Source: Epiperipatus broadwayi
Lineage: Eukaryota; Onychophora; Udeonychophora; Euonychophora; Peripatidae
Length of the DNA stretch: 64,000 bases
Assembly (NCBI GenBank): GCA_028023455.1
Contig: JAQFVV010006724.1
Span: forward strand, 295,175-359,174
Reading direction: 5' to 3'
Shown: positions 14,501 to 25,379 of the stretch, piece by piece
Numbering within the stretch: the stretch's first letter is position 1
Layout of the letters: the number at the start of each line of letters is the position of its first letter
Program-made: the position numbers and the translations under genes
Notes under the pieces: generated by a model
The model's input: only the letters and a program-made list of their open reading frames with translations
Database searches by the model: none
What the model was told of the DNA's origin: nothing

Positions 14501-15720
14501 TCAACATCTTGCCCATTCACACACACACACACATCGATAATTTATAACTATAGTAGAGAGATTCTAAATAAAGGCCATTCAGTAATAATAACTTTGAGGA
14601 GGTAATCTAATTGTAAATCTGCATATGCACATCCATGTTAAGAGAGTCAAATATGAATTCTTCCTGAGTTTGAATACTAAGGTAACAGATTCGAAAAATA
14701 GTGAGATGAAGGTGAACTGAGACAAGTTGCATCTATGTTTATAAACAAGTATTGGGCTAATCTACTGAAGGTGGGTGTAACCATAGGTCTTGTACTTCAT
14801 CGCACTGACTTTAGCAGCTTATGTGAAGACCCTAGGTCTGACCATAGTCAGATGTGATTCTCTCTCTCAACATCATCATCCGGACCATTACAATACACAT
14901 ATATAAACTTGTTTTGTCTCAGGAATTGTCAGTTAGTAGTAATTTATGCAAGGATATTATTTCAATCCTTCAGGAAAATATCCCATTTACTATAACTTTT
15001 AAAAAATCCATGAATGGATGCATAATGATCTGAAAAATAGTAACCAAAATAACATTGGTTAAATTAAAAGACATAGCCTAAGCAAAGAGGGTTTCAAATG
15101 GTACATGCCACAATAATAAGAACAAAGGAATAAATATAATAATCTTTATTAAGATAAAAGCAATATTAATAACTTAAAAGAATTTTCGTATTCTTATAAA
15201 TATAAAAATTCTTACCATTGGTGGCATATGTCATTAAAAATTAGGTTGCATTAAAAATTTTCTCTTACCACATCTATCATTACCAATTTTATTCCATTAT
15301 TATAAGCAGGTTATTGCTATGGTCAGTTGAAACTTTTGAGTTTTACAAAATAAAAATACATTTTTTTAAATCTATGACATACAAATATCTAATTTGGAAA
15401 TAATTTCTTCTTTAGTAAAATGATTTCTTTACTAATATTGTTTACAAAACAAATTGGGTATCTCAGAGTCTTTTCTAATTCATGAGGATTATTAAGCAAA
15501 GAATGAAATCCAAGTGACAAAAACAGTAAGACATAATTTTACCCCAAAGATATTGTATCCTACAATCATGCTAATAATAATATTAAAATTTACATAAAAC
15601 ATGATAAGCTCTTAATTATTTGAAATTAAATCTACTATGATAACATTCAAATATAATGAGTGGATAAGGTAATCTAAATGTCACACTAATAAACTTACTT
15701 TTAATATCTTCTGCATCTAA
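11583..15720. other. No gene recognised
   Basis: Several ORFs of 60-100 codons occur (11833-12024 minus, 12071-12289 plus, 12749-13054 minus), but none shows recognisable motifs or good exon borders. The stretch 11620-12300 is slightly less A+T-rich. A short (AC)n run lies at 14518-14532. Confidence 0.5.
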
Positions 15721-15727
15721 ACAAAGC

Positions 15728-16342
15728 TCTCTGGGGAGTGCCAAAGAACAAAACCAAAGACAGGGGTTTGGGGGGGAGTTCCTGACAGAGATATTTTAAA
15801 TGTTCTCTCTGGCTAAGCATTTATCACAAATTCTTATTGAAAGAATTGGCAATCCTCATTGTTTATAACTTACAAGCTTAAGACAATAGGGTCATGTGAT
15901 CTATGACTTTTATTTTGACTATTTATAGTCTCTGCCTTAAGTCTTATGTGATGTTATATTGCTAAGACTACTAATATATGGTATGGCTGAAGATCTATCA
16001 GCCCATATAGCTATATGAGTTGGATAGCTGGGTTTAAAGACATGTAGGTGTCTGAAAATTTCAGATTTTCTACTCAATAGATAACTTTTAGATAAATGCT
16101 GGCTTTGGGTTGGTATTTTTAGATCTAGTGTTTGAACCTACCCTGGCACTTCTCTGAGGAGTGCCAAAGCATGAAACTATGGTCAGGGTTGGGGGGGGGT
16201 TCCTGACAGATATTTTAAATGCTTTCTCTGGCTAAGCATTTATCACAAAGCTTGTTGAGGAATTGGCAATCCTCGTTTATAACTTACAAGCCAAAGATAA
16301 TAGGGTCATGTGATCTATGACTCTTATTTTGACTATTTAAAG
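15728..16342. repeat. Direct duplication of about 190 bp
   Basis: About 15728-15925 and 16152-16342 are the same sequence with scattered differences. Both contain GAGTGCCAAAG, a run of seven to nine G, TTCCTGACAGA, CTCTGGCTAAGCATTTATCAC, and GGGTCATGTGATCTATGAC. The intervening ~225 bp are not repeated. It could be two insertions of one unknown element or a local duplication. Confidence 0.85.
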
Positions 16343-17776
16343 TAATGACATTGTTTAAAATTATAAAGGAGCAATAAAATAATTTTATAAATATAATAAA
16401 ATAATCTCAAAATAAGTACAGTGATCGTTAACAAATAGATAAAATTGACTAATGTGATCTTAAATAATAAATAAACAATAATGATTATTTTCTTCAACAA
16501 AATCATTCCTTTATTAGATGTTCTCTTAACATCTTAAATGTTATTCTAACAAAATGACTTTTATGCAAAAATTTAATTATCCATGTACTCTCATTGGCTA
16601 AAATTTTAAAGTAATTTATAATGATCTTTATGATTCTTAGATTTCTGAATAGTGTGTGGATAATGAGGAAAGACTATGAAAATTTAAGTAAGAATAAGAT
16701 ACCATATTTGTTTTAACGTTAAACATATAACAAACAACAACTCTGATATATCTTACAATGTCATCATCATAAAAAACATCTACAGATACTTAAGAAGATA
16801 CTTAAGAAAATTAATACTTTGTAAGTTAAATAAATAAATATGGTTGGTCAGTAAAATTTTTGCAATTGTGGTAATTATAATGTCACTCATAAATATATTT
16901 AACACAATTTGAAATCATAAGATTACCAATCCAGCAGTGAAATGGATGCTGAGAAAAAGATACATATTGTTTATTGATGTGAAATGTAATTTGAGGAATT
17001 TTAACATCAATTATTTATTATGTTTATAACCTAAGTACTAGCAAATCATATGTACTGGATCTACAAATCAACAATATAACTTTCACTCAGTTATACATGG
17101 AGTGCAGCACAAGATAAGGATGATGTTCATCAATACATGATGAAAAGTATGTGAAATGCCAAAATGAAATCATGGTAATATATTACAAGTTTATAATAAA
17201 TGTTCATGTGCACTGGAATGCAGCAATAGAGAAGCTGATTAAAGTAATGTTATGATGGTTAGTGCTCTTAAGTGCTTATTGTGTCTTCATATTTATAACA
17301 AAATAAAAAAAAAAGTGGAATATGTATATAGGTTAATGGTATATAAATTTATATAAATTAAAGTTCAAAGCATCTTTTTTTGAAGGTGAAAGGGTTGATT
17401 GCTTGCAGTTTATAGTATAAGTGTTGTTAGCTATATTTTGTGCTTTTCTAATTTGTGTTTTGCATTATTTCTTACAATATATTTTGTGGTAGAAGAAATG
17501 AATTGAAATATGTCCTATTACTTTCTGGGGTTCCAGGAAAATAGAGCTATATTTTGGCTTGTCAGTTACTCTTTTATATAAGTATTGGTGTTATGAAAGG
17601 TGTGTGGATAGAGATACCCAGTAGCTTGCTGACATTTCATTTTATAGGCAATGTTAGGAATGAGTTCAGGTTTGAGTATATCCTATGGCATGCATCTCAA
17701 GGCCAGATAAAAAGACCTTGTGTGCTGGAAATGGCCCTAGGCAGTAATTTGTCATACTGCTCTAAACACAGCTTTT

Positions 17777-17814
<38 letters not shown>

Positions 17815-18050
17815 ATATTTGATCTATTAAATAAAATTACCCTCCCCCAAAGTCAGTCTACAATTAATGCATAATATATATTGTTTTATATTCACAAGGT
17901 AATTTTAAGTCGTAAATAAGTTATGGATTAAAATTGGCTTTTATCTTATTAATTCTATTAGCATAGAATGGAATAAAATTAATACAAAAAACAAAAAATA
18001 AGAGAATGTTGGAAAAGAAGATGTATTAACCACAGATGTCAATGGCAATG
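16343..18050. other. No gene recognised; short (TA)n tract
   Basis: A+T-rich DNA. The ORF at 17554-17874 runs through a (TA)n microsatellite (17780-17818), encodes alternating Ile/Tyr there and is not credible. Confidence 0.55.
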
Positions 18051-18339
18051 AGATACATATATGCAGCAACACATTAGTCACTGCAAAAGTCAATACAAGA
18101 GTTAACACATTACTATTATTTATTATAAAATGAAATATAAGCCCATTGCTAGATAAAAACTGATTCTGACCATAAGGCAGTATGTGGAAAAATAATCAAA
18201 AGAGTTCAATTGGAAATGGTGGCTAAAAATAAATTCCCTCATAGTCAGTGAATGTAGAGTTATTGAAGAAAGCATAGTCTACCATATTCAAACAATGAAA
18301 AAGTTTATATGCATTAAAGCACAAGTTAATCAAATGATT

Positions 18340-19510
18340 GCAGATATGGTCAGACAAGGGGTTTTGTCATCTGTGAAGTCTTATCATGGGCTACTCTAAT
18401 GGTTGTGATCATGAAACCTGATGGAACTCATGTTCATGGAGACTATTGAGTTACACTAAACAAATATATAAACAAATGTGCTTATCCTGTGCTCTGTATG
18501 TATGATGTATTGGCATCATTACAAAAGATAATTCTTCTCAAAAATAGATTTAAAATCAGCTTTTCATCGCATAACTGTCACAGAAAAAGTTGCAAAGCTA
18601 TCTATAAATATTCATATCATTGTTTAGATGTAATAATCTTCAATATAGGATTTCAGTGTCTCCAAACATACTTCAGGACACTTTATTGCAAGGCATGGAA
18701 GGAGTCATGCTCTATTTAGATAACACTGTTATTATTATTCAGTCTGAAGATGAATTGTAAATACATGTGACGGATGTGTGTTCTAAATTAACTAATGATG
18801 ATGCAAGTTGAATGTTGCAAAATGCACCTGGGCAACTTTTGAGATTAAGTTATTGCGTCATGTAATAAATATGCATGGGAAATACTCAAATCCAAAAAAA
18901 AGGTTAGATGTAAAAGAAGTGGCAATTCAAAGTCTTTTTGGAATTGCTCAACTTTTATGAAAGCTATCTCCAGAAAAATTGCAGATGTTAATACCATTAT
19001 ATGCCTCATTATGAAAAGTACAACATTGCAGATAGACAGAATCACATAAAGTAGCTTTCCAAAATTGAAAAAACTTGTTAATGTCAAATAAACTTTTAGT
19101 ACATTTCCATAGCACCATGGAAGAGACTATCACCACAGATAATTCAGAATTTGGAGCTGGAGTTCTCATGTCTCATGATTGTTATTGAGGTAAATGCCTG
19201 CTACCATATATCTCCAGAACTTTAATGTTGGCTGGAAAAAATTAAAACTACAGAAAAAAATGTCCAAATGAATATTTTTTGCATTCAAGAAATTCCACCA
19301 ATATGAATATGAACATAATCAATTACTTGGAATTTTTGGCAAAAAAAAAACCAAAAACTTCCGAATGTGCAAGCTGACTGATAAAGAGACTAGACATGTA
19401 GATGCCTTATTGTATTTACCAGTGAGAGATAGAGTCCAGAAGAACTTTAAAGAAGTAAATATATTAAAGGTGGTGAATTTAGAAAATCTGAATAGTGCCA
19501 AATTTGCAGA
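18340..19510 (+). pseudogene. Gypsy RT and RNase H relic
   Basis: Translation of several short frames gives PDGTHVHGDY followed by LNKYINKCAYPV near 18419-18490, the usual segment where gypsy RT meets the template-primer. APNIFQ-like and LYLDN follow near 18660-18725, with Asn in place of the second catalytic Asp. TTDNSEFGAGVL at about 19136-19172 matches the start of RNase H, where the first acidic residue lies. Frame changes and stops are frequent, so no product is possible. By position this is the upstream half of the element interrupted at 19926. Confidence 0.7.
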
Positions 19511-19920
19511 ATGGATTGAATATAGTTAATGGATATAGTAATGTAAAAAATGAGATTCATTTTAGATAGTCAAACATCCAGCCAAGCTATATCACCAAGA
19601 CTATTTAGAATGCCCCTTAGACTTTATCTGTCTACACTCAATACAATGTGATGATTGACCAAGTGCTAATACCAACTAAAAAAGTCATAAGCAGGTGCTC
19701 AAATTGTTACATCATTGACATCAACATAGTGGCACTGGTACAATCATGTTTAGTAGCTGAATCTAAAAGAAATTGAACCGATAATAAAAATCTGTAATAA
19801 ATGTGAATCTACAGCAGACTCACCAAATAAAACACTTAAAAATAATGGATAGAGATTAAAAGCCCATGACAATTATTTCATATATTCTTTATGAGCTCAT
19901 AAAAACTACTAATACAGATT

Positions 19921-19925
19921 GCACC
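19921..19925. repeat. Target-site duplication (left), GCACC
   Basis: GCACC directly before the 5' LTR is repeated directly after the 3' LTR at 24664-24668. This fixes the borders of the young gypsy element. Confidence 0.95.
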
Positions 19926-20338
19926 TGAAGTGTTTGATAAAAGAAAAAGAAATATTTCAGAAGTGAAATTACAACATATGTTTTGCTTTTTGGAATGGTG
20001 AAATATAAAAATATAAAACGGATTATAGAGGACAAAGGATTACGTTTAGAGAAATTGAGAACAAGCCGGACCACAGAGAAATTAGGAGTACAATTTGATT
20101 GGTAGAAATGCAGAAGAACAGACGAATTGAAATGGTGAGATAATTGAACCAATGAACTGATAAATCCGGAAAGGTGTGAAATTTTCAACACACAGCAAAT
20201 AAAAAGACTTTTTTCATGTATATATCTCTGTAGTAATTAGTTTTAAAAGTAGAGTGTACTGTAGAAGTTTGTGTTTAAATAAAGCATTATGGTATTATAA
20301 AAAATAACACGGAGTAAAGATTTTGTTAATACACGGCA
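19926..20338 (+). repeat. 5' LTR of the young gypsy element
   Basis: 413 bp, starting TGAAGTGTTTGATAA and ending ACACGGCA. It matches 24251-24663 except for three transitions (two near 20000, one near 20334). An AATAAA polyadenylation-like signal lies at 20278-20283. A TATA-like AATATAAAAATATAAA stretch near 20004 could belong to the U3 promoter. Confidence 0.96.
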
Positions 20339-20343
20339 AATCT

Positions 20344-20354
20344 TGGCGCAGTCG
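20344..20354 (+). other. Primer-binding site, tRNA-Ser-like
   Basis: TGGCGCAGTCG begins five bases after the 5' LTR. It is complementary to a tRNA 3' end of CGACTGCG plus CCA, which from memory fits animal tRNA-Ser. Checking against the tRNA set of the host would settle the primer. Confidence 0.75.
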
Positions 20355-20372
20355 CCGTGAAAAGTTGAACCT

Positions 20373-21407
20373 ATGGACGGACAAGTTAAAATGTCTTTAG
20401 GACAAGGAAGCATCTCGGAGTTCGACATCGGAAATGCGGGTGAATGGCCGTTATACGTCACTCAACTCGAAAATTTTTTTAAATTAAATAACATTACGGA
20501 GAATAATAAAAAAGTAGCAGCTCTTTTATGCCTCGCGGGATGAAAAGTAATTGAAGTGATACATAAACTAATGAATGGGCCAACAATGGATAAAACAGAA
20601 TACGAAAATATTATAAGCAAGTTATCCAATTATTTTAGCCCACAACCATCGAAGTTCATGGCTCAATTAACCTTGCGGAATAGAAGACAACAGAGAGGTG
20701 AAAACATAAGAGATTTCGATATAATTTTGAGACAATTAGTAAGAGATTGCCAATACGGAGAGTTCGCAGAACAAGCCCTACTGGATCAGTTGTTATGGGG
20801 AATGAATGAAGACCGGCTACAGCAAAATTTGTTAATGGAACCAGATTTGACCTACGACATAGCAATACGGAAAGGGATAGCGTACGAGCTCGTAATGGAA
20901 CAAGCAATGTGTTTCAGAGGAAAGATAAATGATGAACAGTCATGGGAAATACATAAAACAGAAGGGAAAAAACAGAGCACAAATACGAAAGAATGGAATG
21001 ACCGAGGAAAACAAATAAAGTGTTTCTGTTGTGGAAAACAAGGACACATATCGAAAAACTGCAAATGGCGTTCATATACCTGTTATAATTGTGGAAGGAA
21101 AGGACATCTAATATCAGTCTGCAGAAACCCAAAAACTCAAGATAAACAACATACGGAATATGAAGTAAAAAAAAAGGTGTGCGCACAAATCCAAAACCAA
21201 TACATGATAACACTGAATATATATGGAAAAGACATAGAAATGGAAATCGACAGTGGTTCGGCAATATCACTCTTATCAGAAGAAAAATGGAACGATATTA
21301 CCAAAGGTCATAAAAGATGCATAATACAGAAAACGCATATTAGAGTCAAAGACATCAGCGGAAACACAATAATAATAAAAGAAAAAACACAGATTCCAAT
21401 TAGGTAG
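20373..21407 (+). pseudogene. gag and start of protease, one in-frame stop
   Basis: The frame opens at ATG 20373, shortly after the primer site, and is broken by TGA at 20541-20543. It then stays open to TAG at 21405-21407. The first 56 codons and those after the stop are in the same frame, so this looks like one gag with a nonsense mutation. The middle part has the capsid-like run KFMAQLTLRNRRQQRGENIRD. Two zinc knuckles follow: CFCCGKQGHISKNC (about 21021-21062) and CYNCGRKGHLISVC (about 21081-21122). The aspartic protease motif EIDSGSAISLL starts near 21244. The protease is cut short by the frame change at its C-terminal side. Confidence 0.9.
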
Positions 21408-24214
21408 AAGAAATATTAAACCTACCTATTTATATAGTAAAAGGAAGCATAGCCCCGATAATAGGAAGAGAATGGTTTGAACAACTAGGAATTACGGTAA
21501 CAATCATAAAAAACATGTCGTTCGAACAGGAATACATTACAGCGTATCCGGAACTTTTTTCAGAACAAGTAGGAGTTTTCAAATCAGACCCAGTAGACAT
21601 AGAATTAAGTAAAAATGCCCGACCAATTGTGTGCAAACCCCGAAAGATTCCGTTTGCACAACATGAAAAAGTAAAACAAAAAATTCAGAAACTAGTAAGC
21701 GAAGGAGTTTTGACACCAGTAGAAGACGCTCAATGGGCCACACCGATTGTAATAGTGACAAAGCCAAATGGACAAGTTAGAATTTGTGGGGATTACCGAG
21801 TAACGGTAAACAAATTTTTATCCAAAGGGGCGTATCCAGTTCCAAACGTTCGCGAGCTGTTAGCCGTTTTAGCAAATGAAAATTTTTTCTTTGCAAAGTT
21901 AGATTTAAACGCCGCCTACCATCAAATTAAGGTAACGAATAGAACAGCTCAAATGTTAACACTAACCATGCCTTTTGGTCTTTTTCAATGCAATAGGCTA
22001 CCGTTCGGAGTGACAACAGCACCTAATATTTTTCAGGCAAAACTCAGCACATTATTACATGGAATACAGGGAGTGACGCCATACTATGATGATATTCTGA
22101 TCACAGCCACAACAGAAAGTGAGTTACGGAAACGATTGACTAAAGTATGTAATAAATTAAAAGATGTGGGGATCAAACTGAACAAAGAAAAATGCTTATG
22201 GAAAACGCAAGAACTAGAATTTTTAGGACACGTGATTTCTAACAATGGGAAAAGACCAATAAAAGAGAAAGTGCAAGCGGTAAAAAATGCGCAGAGACCC
22301 AAGAATGTCAAACAATTGCAAGCCTTTTTAGGGCTTATTAATTTTTTTGAAAATTTTTTAAAAAGCAAAGCAATGATAGCAAATCCATTATATCAGTTGT
22401 TAAGAAAAGGACAAAAATGGGAATGGACGCAAATACATGAAGAAGCATTTGAAAAAACAAAAGAACTACTTTCTGCAGATACACTGTTGACACATTTTGA
22501 TAACGCGTTAGAAGTAAGAATTACGATGGACGCATCTGAAATAGGTGTGGGAGCGGTTTTGGCACACCCAATGGAAAACGGCGAACGACTGATTGCATAC
22601 GCATCAAGGACATTATCGAAGGCAGAATGAAATTATAGTCAGATAGACAAAGAGGCTTTGGCTATTATTTTTGCACTAAGAAAATATCATCAGTTTGTTT
22701 TCGGTAGACCTTTTCAAATCATCACAGATCATAAACCCCTCCTAGCGATATTAGGGAATGACCGACAGGCTCCAGAACATATAAGCCCACGCATGTTAAG
22801 ATGGCGGAACATACTGGCTGCATATGACTACGTGCTGATTTATAAACCAGGGAAGGAAATAGCTCATGCCGATGCTCTATCAAGATTGCCCGATATAGAT
22901 GAAACAGGAAAGGAAGAATTAGAAATTAATTACATTGATGCGATGAAATCAAACAAATTAAATAGTAAAACTGTGGAAATGTGGACGAGAGAAGACAAGG
23001 GATATAAAAAATTAATAAAATGGATTAGAAATGAATGGCCAGAAAATAAACCAAGTTACGTAGCAAATGGGATTTGGTCAAATAGACAACAGTTATCAAT
23101 ATGTAAGGGATGTATTGTAATGGGCGATAGAGTGCTAATACCAACAGCGGGAAGACAAGCAGTACTAAAATTACTACATGAAGGACATCCAGGAATTGTG
23201 CGTGCTAAAGCTCTAGCTTGTAGTTACGTATGGTGGCCAAAAATAAATGAAGACATCGAACACTATATAAAGAAATGCGCTTCATGCCAAACATATGCTG
23301 CAATGCCACAAAAGAACCTGACATCATGGCATCCAGCAAAGAAACCATGGGAGAGAGTACACATAGATCACGCTGGACCAGTGGATGGGAAAATGTTGTT
23401 GATACTTGTAGACACACAATCCAGATGAATAGAAGCACATAAAGTACGAGACATGACGGCGAATGAAGCAATCAAATGCCTTAAAAATATTTTTGCGATT
23501 CATGGATACCCAGAAGTATTGGTATCAGACAATGGTGCTGCATTCACTGGAACAGAAATGCAACAATTTTGTGAAGAACATGATATTCAACAAGTGTGGT
23601 CACCACCATATCATTCTCAATCAAACGGGCTAGCGGAAAATGCAGTACAAGTGAAACAAAATTTGAGGAAAACTGGAACAAAAAACATACAAGAAACGCT
23701 ACAAATGTTCATGATGATGCAACACACAACACCATCAACAGCAACGGGTAAATCACCAGCAGAAATACTATGCGGACGGAAATTGAGAACAAAATTAACT
23801 GCATTATATCCAAAGGAGAGCAATATAATACAACATGACGAAATGAATAAAGAATTTAGGAATGAAGAACCAGTCTGGTTCAGAGACATATTAAGGAAGA
23901 CATGGATTCAGGGAACAATTAAACAATGGATGTCAAACAAGATATATGAAATAAATGGTCCAAACGAAAGAATACATAGAAGACACATAAACCACATGCG
24001 AAAAAGAATGTCAGAGGAATGGGATTGGATACCAAGTGAGGATAAGAAGTTTGACACTAAGGAGAGTGGAATTAATAGTACAGGGAAAGAGGAAGAAGAG
24101 AGACAAATTGCGATAGCAACAAATGGTGAAGACAAACACGAACATTACAAGAATAAGTCACCCAGGCCTACAAGAAATAGAAGATTACCCGAACGATTCA
24201 AAGACTATGTGTAA
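21404..24214 (+). pseudogene. pol: end of protease, RT, RNase H, integrase; two in-frame stops
   Basis: The frame opens at about 21404, -1 relative to gag, and its first part (LPIYIVKG, IIGREWF) is the C-terminal half of the protease. RT follows with LDLNAAYHQI, LPFGVTTAPNIFQ and the catalytic YYDD near 22086. RNase H starts at ITMDASEIGVGAVLAH. TGA at 22628-22630 interrupts RNase H; the same frame continues. Integrase has an HHCC zinc site (H-GH-PG ... CASCQ, about 23180-23295), first Asp in HIDHAGP, then TGA at 23426-23428, second Asp in VSDNGAAF and Glu in LAENAVQ. The basic tail ends at TAA 24212-24214. Apart from the stops the domains look well kept. Confidence 0.93.
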
Positions 24215-24238
24215 TAGGAATATTTCGACTTCTGAAAT

Positions 24239-24250
24239 GAGGGGAGGAAG
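24239..24250 (+). other. Polypurine tract
   Basis: GAGGGGAGGAAG directly precedes the 3' LTR, the expected site of plus-strand priming. Confidence 0.9.
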
Positions 24251-24663
24251 TGAAGTGTTTGATAAAAGAAAAAGAAATATTTCAGAAGTGAAATTACAAC
24301 ATATGTTTTGCTTTTTGGAATGGCGGAATATAAAAATATAAAACGGATTATAGAGGACAAAGGATTACGTTTAGAGAAATTGAGAACAAGCCGGACCACA
24401 GAGAAATTAGGAGTACAATTTGATTGGTAGAAATGCAGAAGAACAGACGAATTGAAATGGTGAGATAATTGAACCAATGAACTGATAAATCCGGAAAGGT
24501 GTGAAATTTTCAACACACAGCAAATAAAAAGACTTTTTTCATGTATATATCTCTGTAGTAATTAGTTTTAAAAGTAGAGTGTACTGTAGAAGTTTGTGTT
24601 TAAATAAAGCATTATGGTATTATAAAAAATAACACGGAGTAAAGATTTTGTTAATACATGGCA
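24251..24663 (+). repeat. 3' LTR of the young gypsy element
   Basis: 413 bp, the same length as the 5' LTR, with three differences. It is followed by the GCACC duplication at 24664-24668. Confidence 0.96.
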
Positions 24664-24669
24664 GCACCA

Positions 24670-25350
24670 TCAATACCCTCCCCCCCAAGAAGTTTTCACT
24701 ACTTATGGCTCTCCAAAAATTTTTGTGTCTGGCAATGATCAGGGTTTTCTTCTGCCATTTAGGAAAAACATTTTTATCATGAAAAATATTTTTATCGGAC
24801 AAAAAAATATGACATATCTTAACTTCACCTTAATGTCTGTCTGTCTGCCTAAAAAAATGAAGACACGGAAGATGTTGGTAGTAGCCATGGTTACTCCAAG
24901 TACATTTAATAATAAAACACCAGCAGAGTTATTATTATAGCAAATGTACTGTATATGTTTAACTAAATATGTTACCAAGTCAGAATGGAACAGAAAAAAA
25001 ATTGGAGAAAGAAAACATTTAAAATGAATGTTTGAGACTTCATGAGGTCAGAGATCATTTAAAAAAAGATATGGGTTTTTAGCACCACTGTGGAAGTTGT
25101 ATGTGGAAGGTTACATATAAACCACTCATCTACTCATTGGTATGAAATTGATAGTAAATGAATGTATGTTAGGTAATCCTAAATTAGAACATACCTCCTC
25201 AATTGTTCAAAACGTAAAACTGCTCTTTGATAAAAATGTTGAATCCACTAACAGACCAAGTGAGGATGTTGCAAATTTAAGTGATGAGAATCTGCTATAT
25301 ACGTGTATAATAATAAGTTTTGTTAAAATAAGTTATACGTATATAATAAT
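24670..25350 (+). pseudogene. Integrase relic, downstream half of the old gypsy element
   Basis: Just after the target duplication the plus strand reads FTTYGSPKIFVS at about 24689-24730, matching the integrase segment before the second catalytic Asp. Near 24892 it reads TPSTFNNKTPAELL, a conserved C-terminal core motif. Around 25040 RDHLKKRYGF resembles the more variable C-terminal domain. Stops and shifts abound. Together with 18340-19510 it shows the host element of the young insertion. Confidence 0.65.
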
Positions 25351-25379
25351 TAATGTTTTATTTAAATAAGTTTTATTAA

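Larger units (their letters stand above)
19926..24663 (+). mobile_element. Young Ty3/gypsy LTR retrotransposon, 4738 bp
   Basis: The element is complete in structure: 413-bp LTRs beginning TG and ending CA, a primer-binding site, gag with two CCHC knuckles, aspartic protease, RT, RNase H, integrase, polypurine tract and 5-bp duplication GCACC. There is no envelope gene after integrase. The order PR-RT-RH-IN and the tRNA-Ser-like primer site fit the Mag-like side of Ty3/gypsy, which is an inference. The two LTRs differ at only three positions, so the insertion is recent. The coding region nevertheless has three in-frame TGA codons and one frameshift, so this copy cannot make a full polyprotein unaided. 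Confidence 0.96.
18050..25350 (+). mobile_element. Old, eroded Ty3/gypsy element split by a younger one
   Basis: Frame-broken gypsy pol sequence lies on both sides of the young element at 19926-24663. On the left are pieces of RT (about 18347-18760, including a match to the APNIFQ box followed by LYLDN), RNase H (about 19095-19230, TTDNSEF, GVL and YISRTL) and the tether after it (about 19370-19425, HVDALLYLP). On the right, at about 24685-24740, the reading resembles the integrase segment containing YGSPKIFVS. At about 24890-24938 there is TPSTFNNKTPAELL, the integrase C-terminal core motif. Many stops and frameshifts. No LTRs could be assigned. The young element broke into the integrase region. 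Confidence 0.72.

Noticed and set aside
17554-17874. 106-codon plus ORF
   Set aside because: Its last third is a (TA)n microsatellite and the rest has no motif or exon borders.
20656-21270. Several minus-strand ORFs across the gypsy gag and pol
   Set aside because: Shadows of the plus-strand retrotransposon frames.
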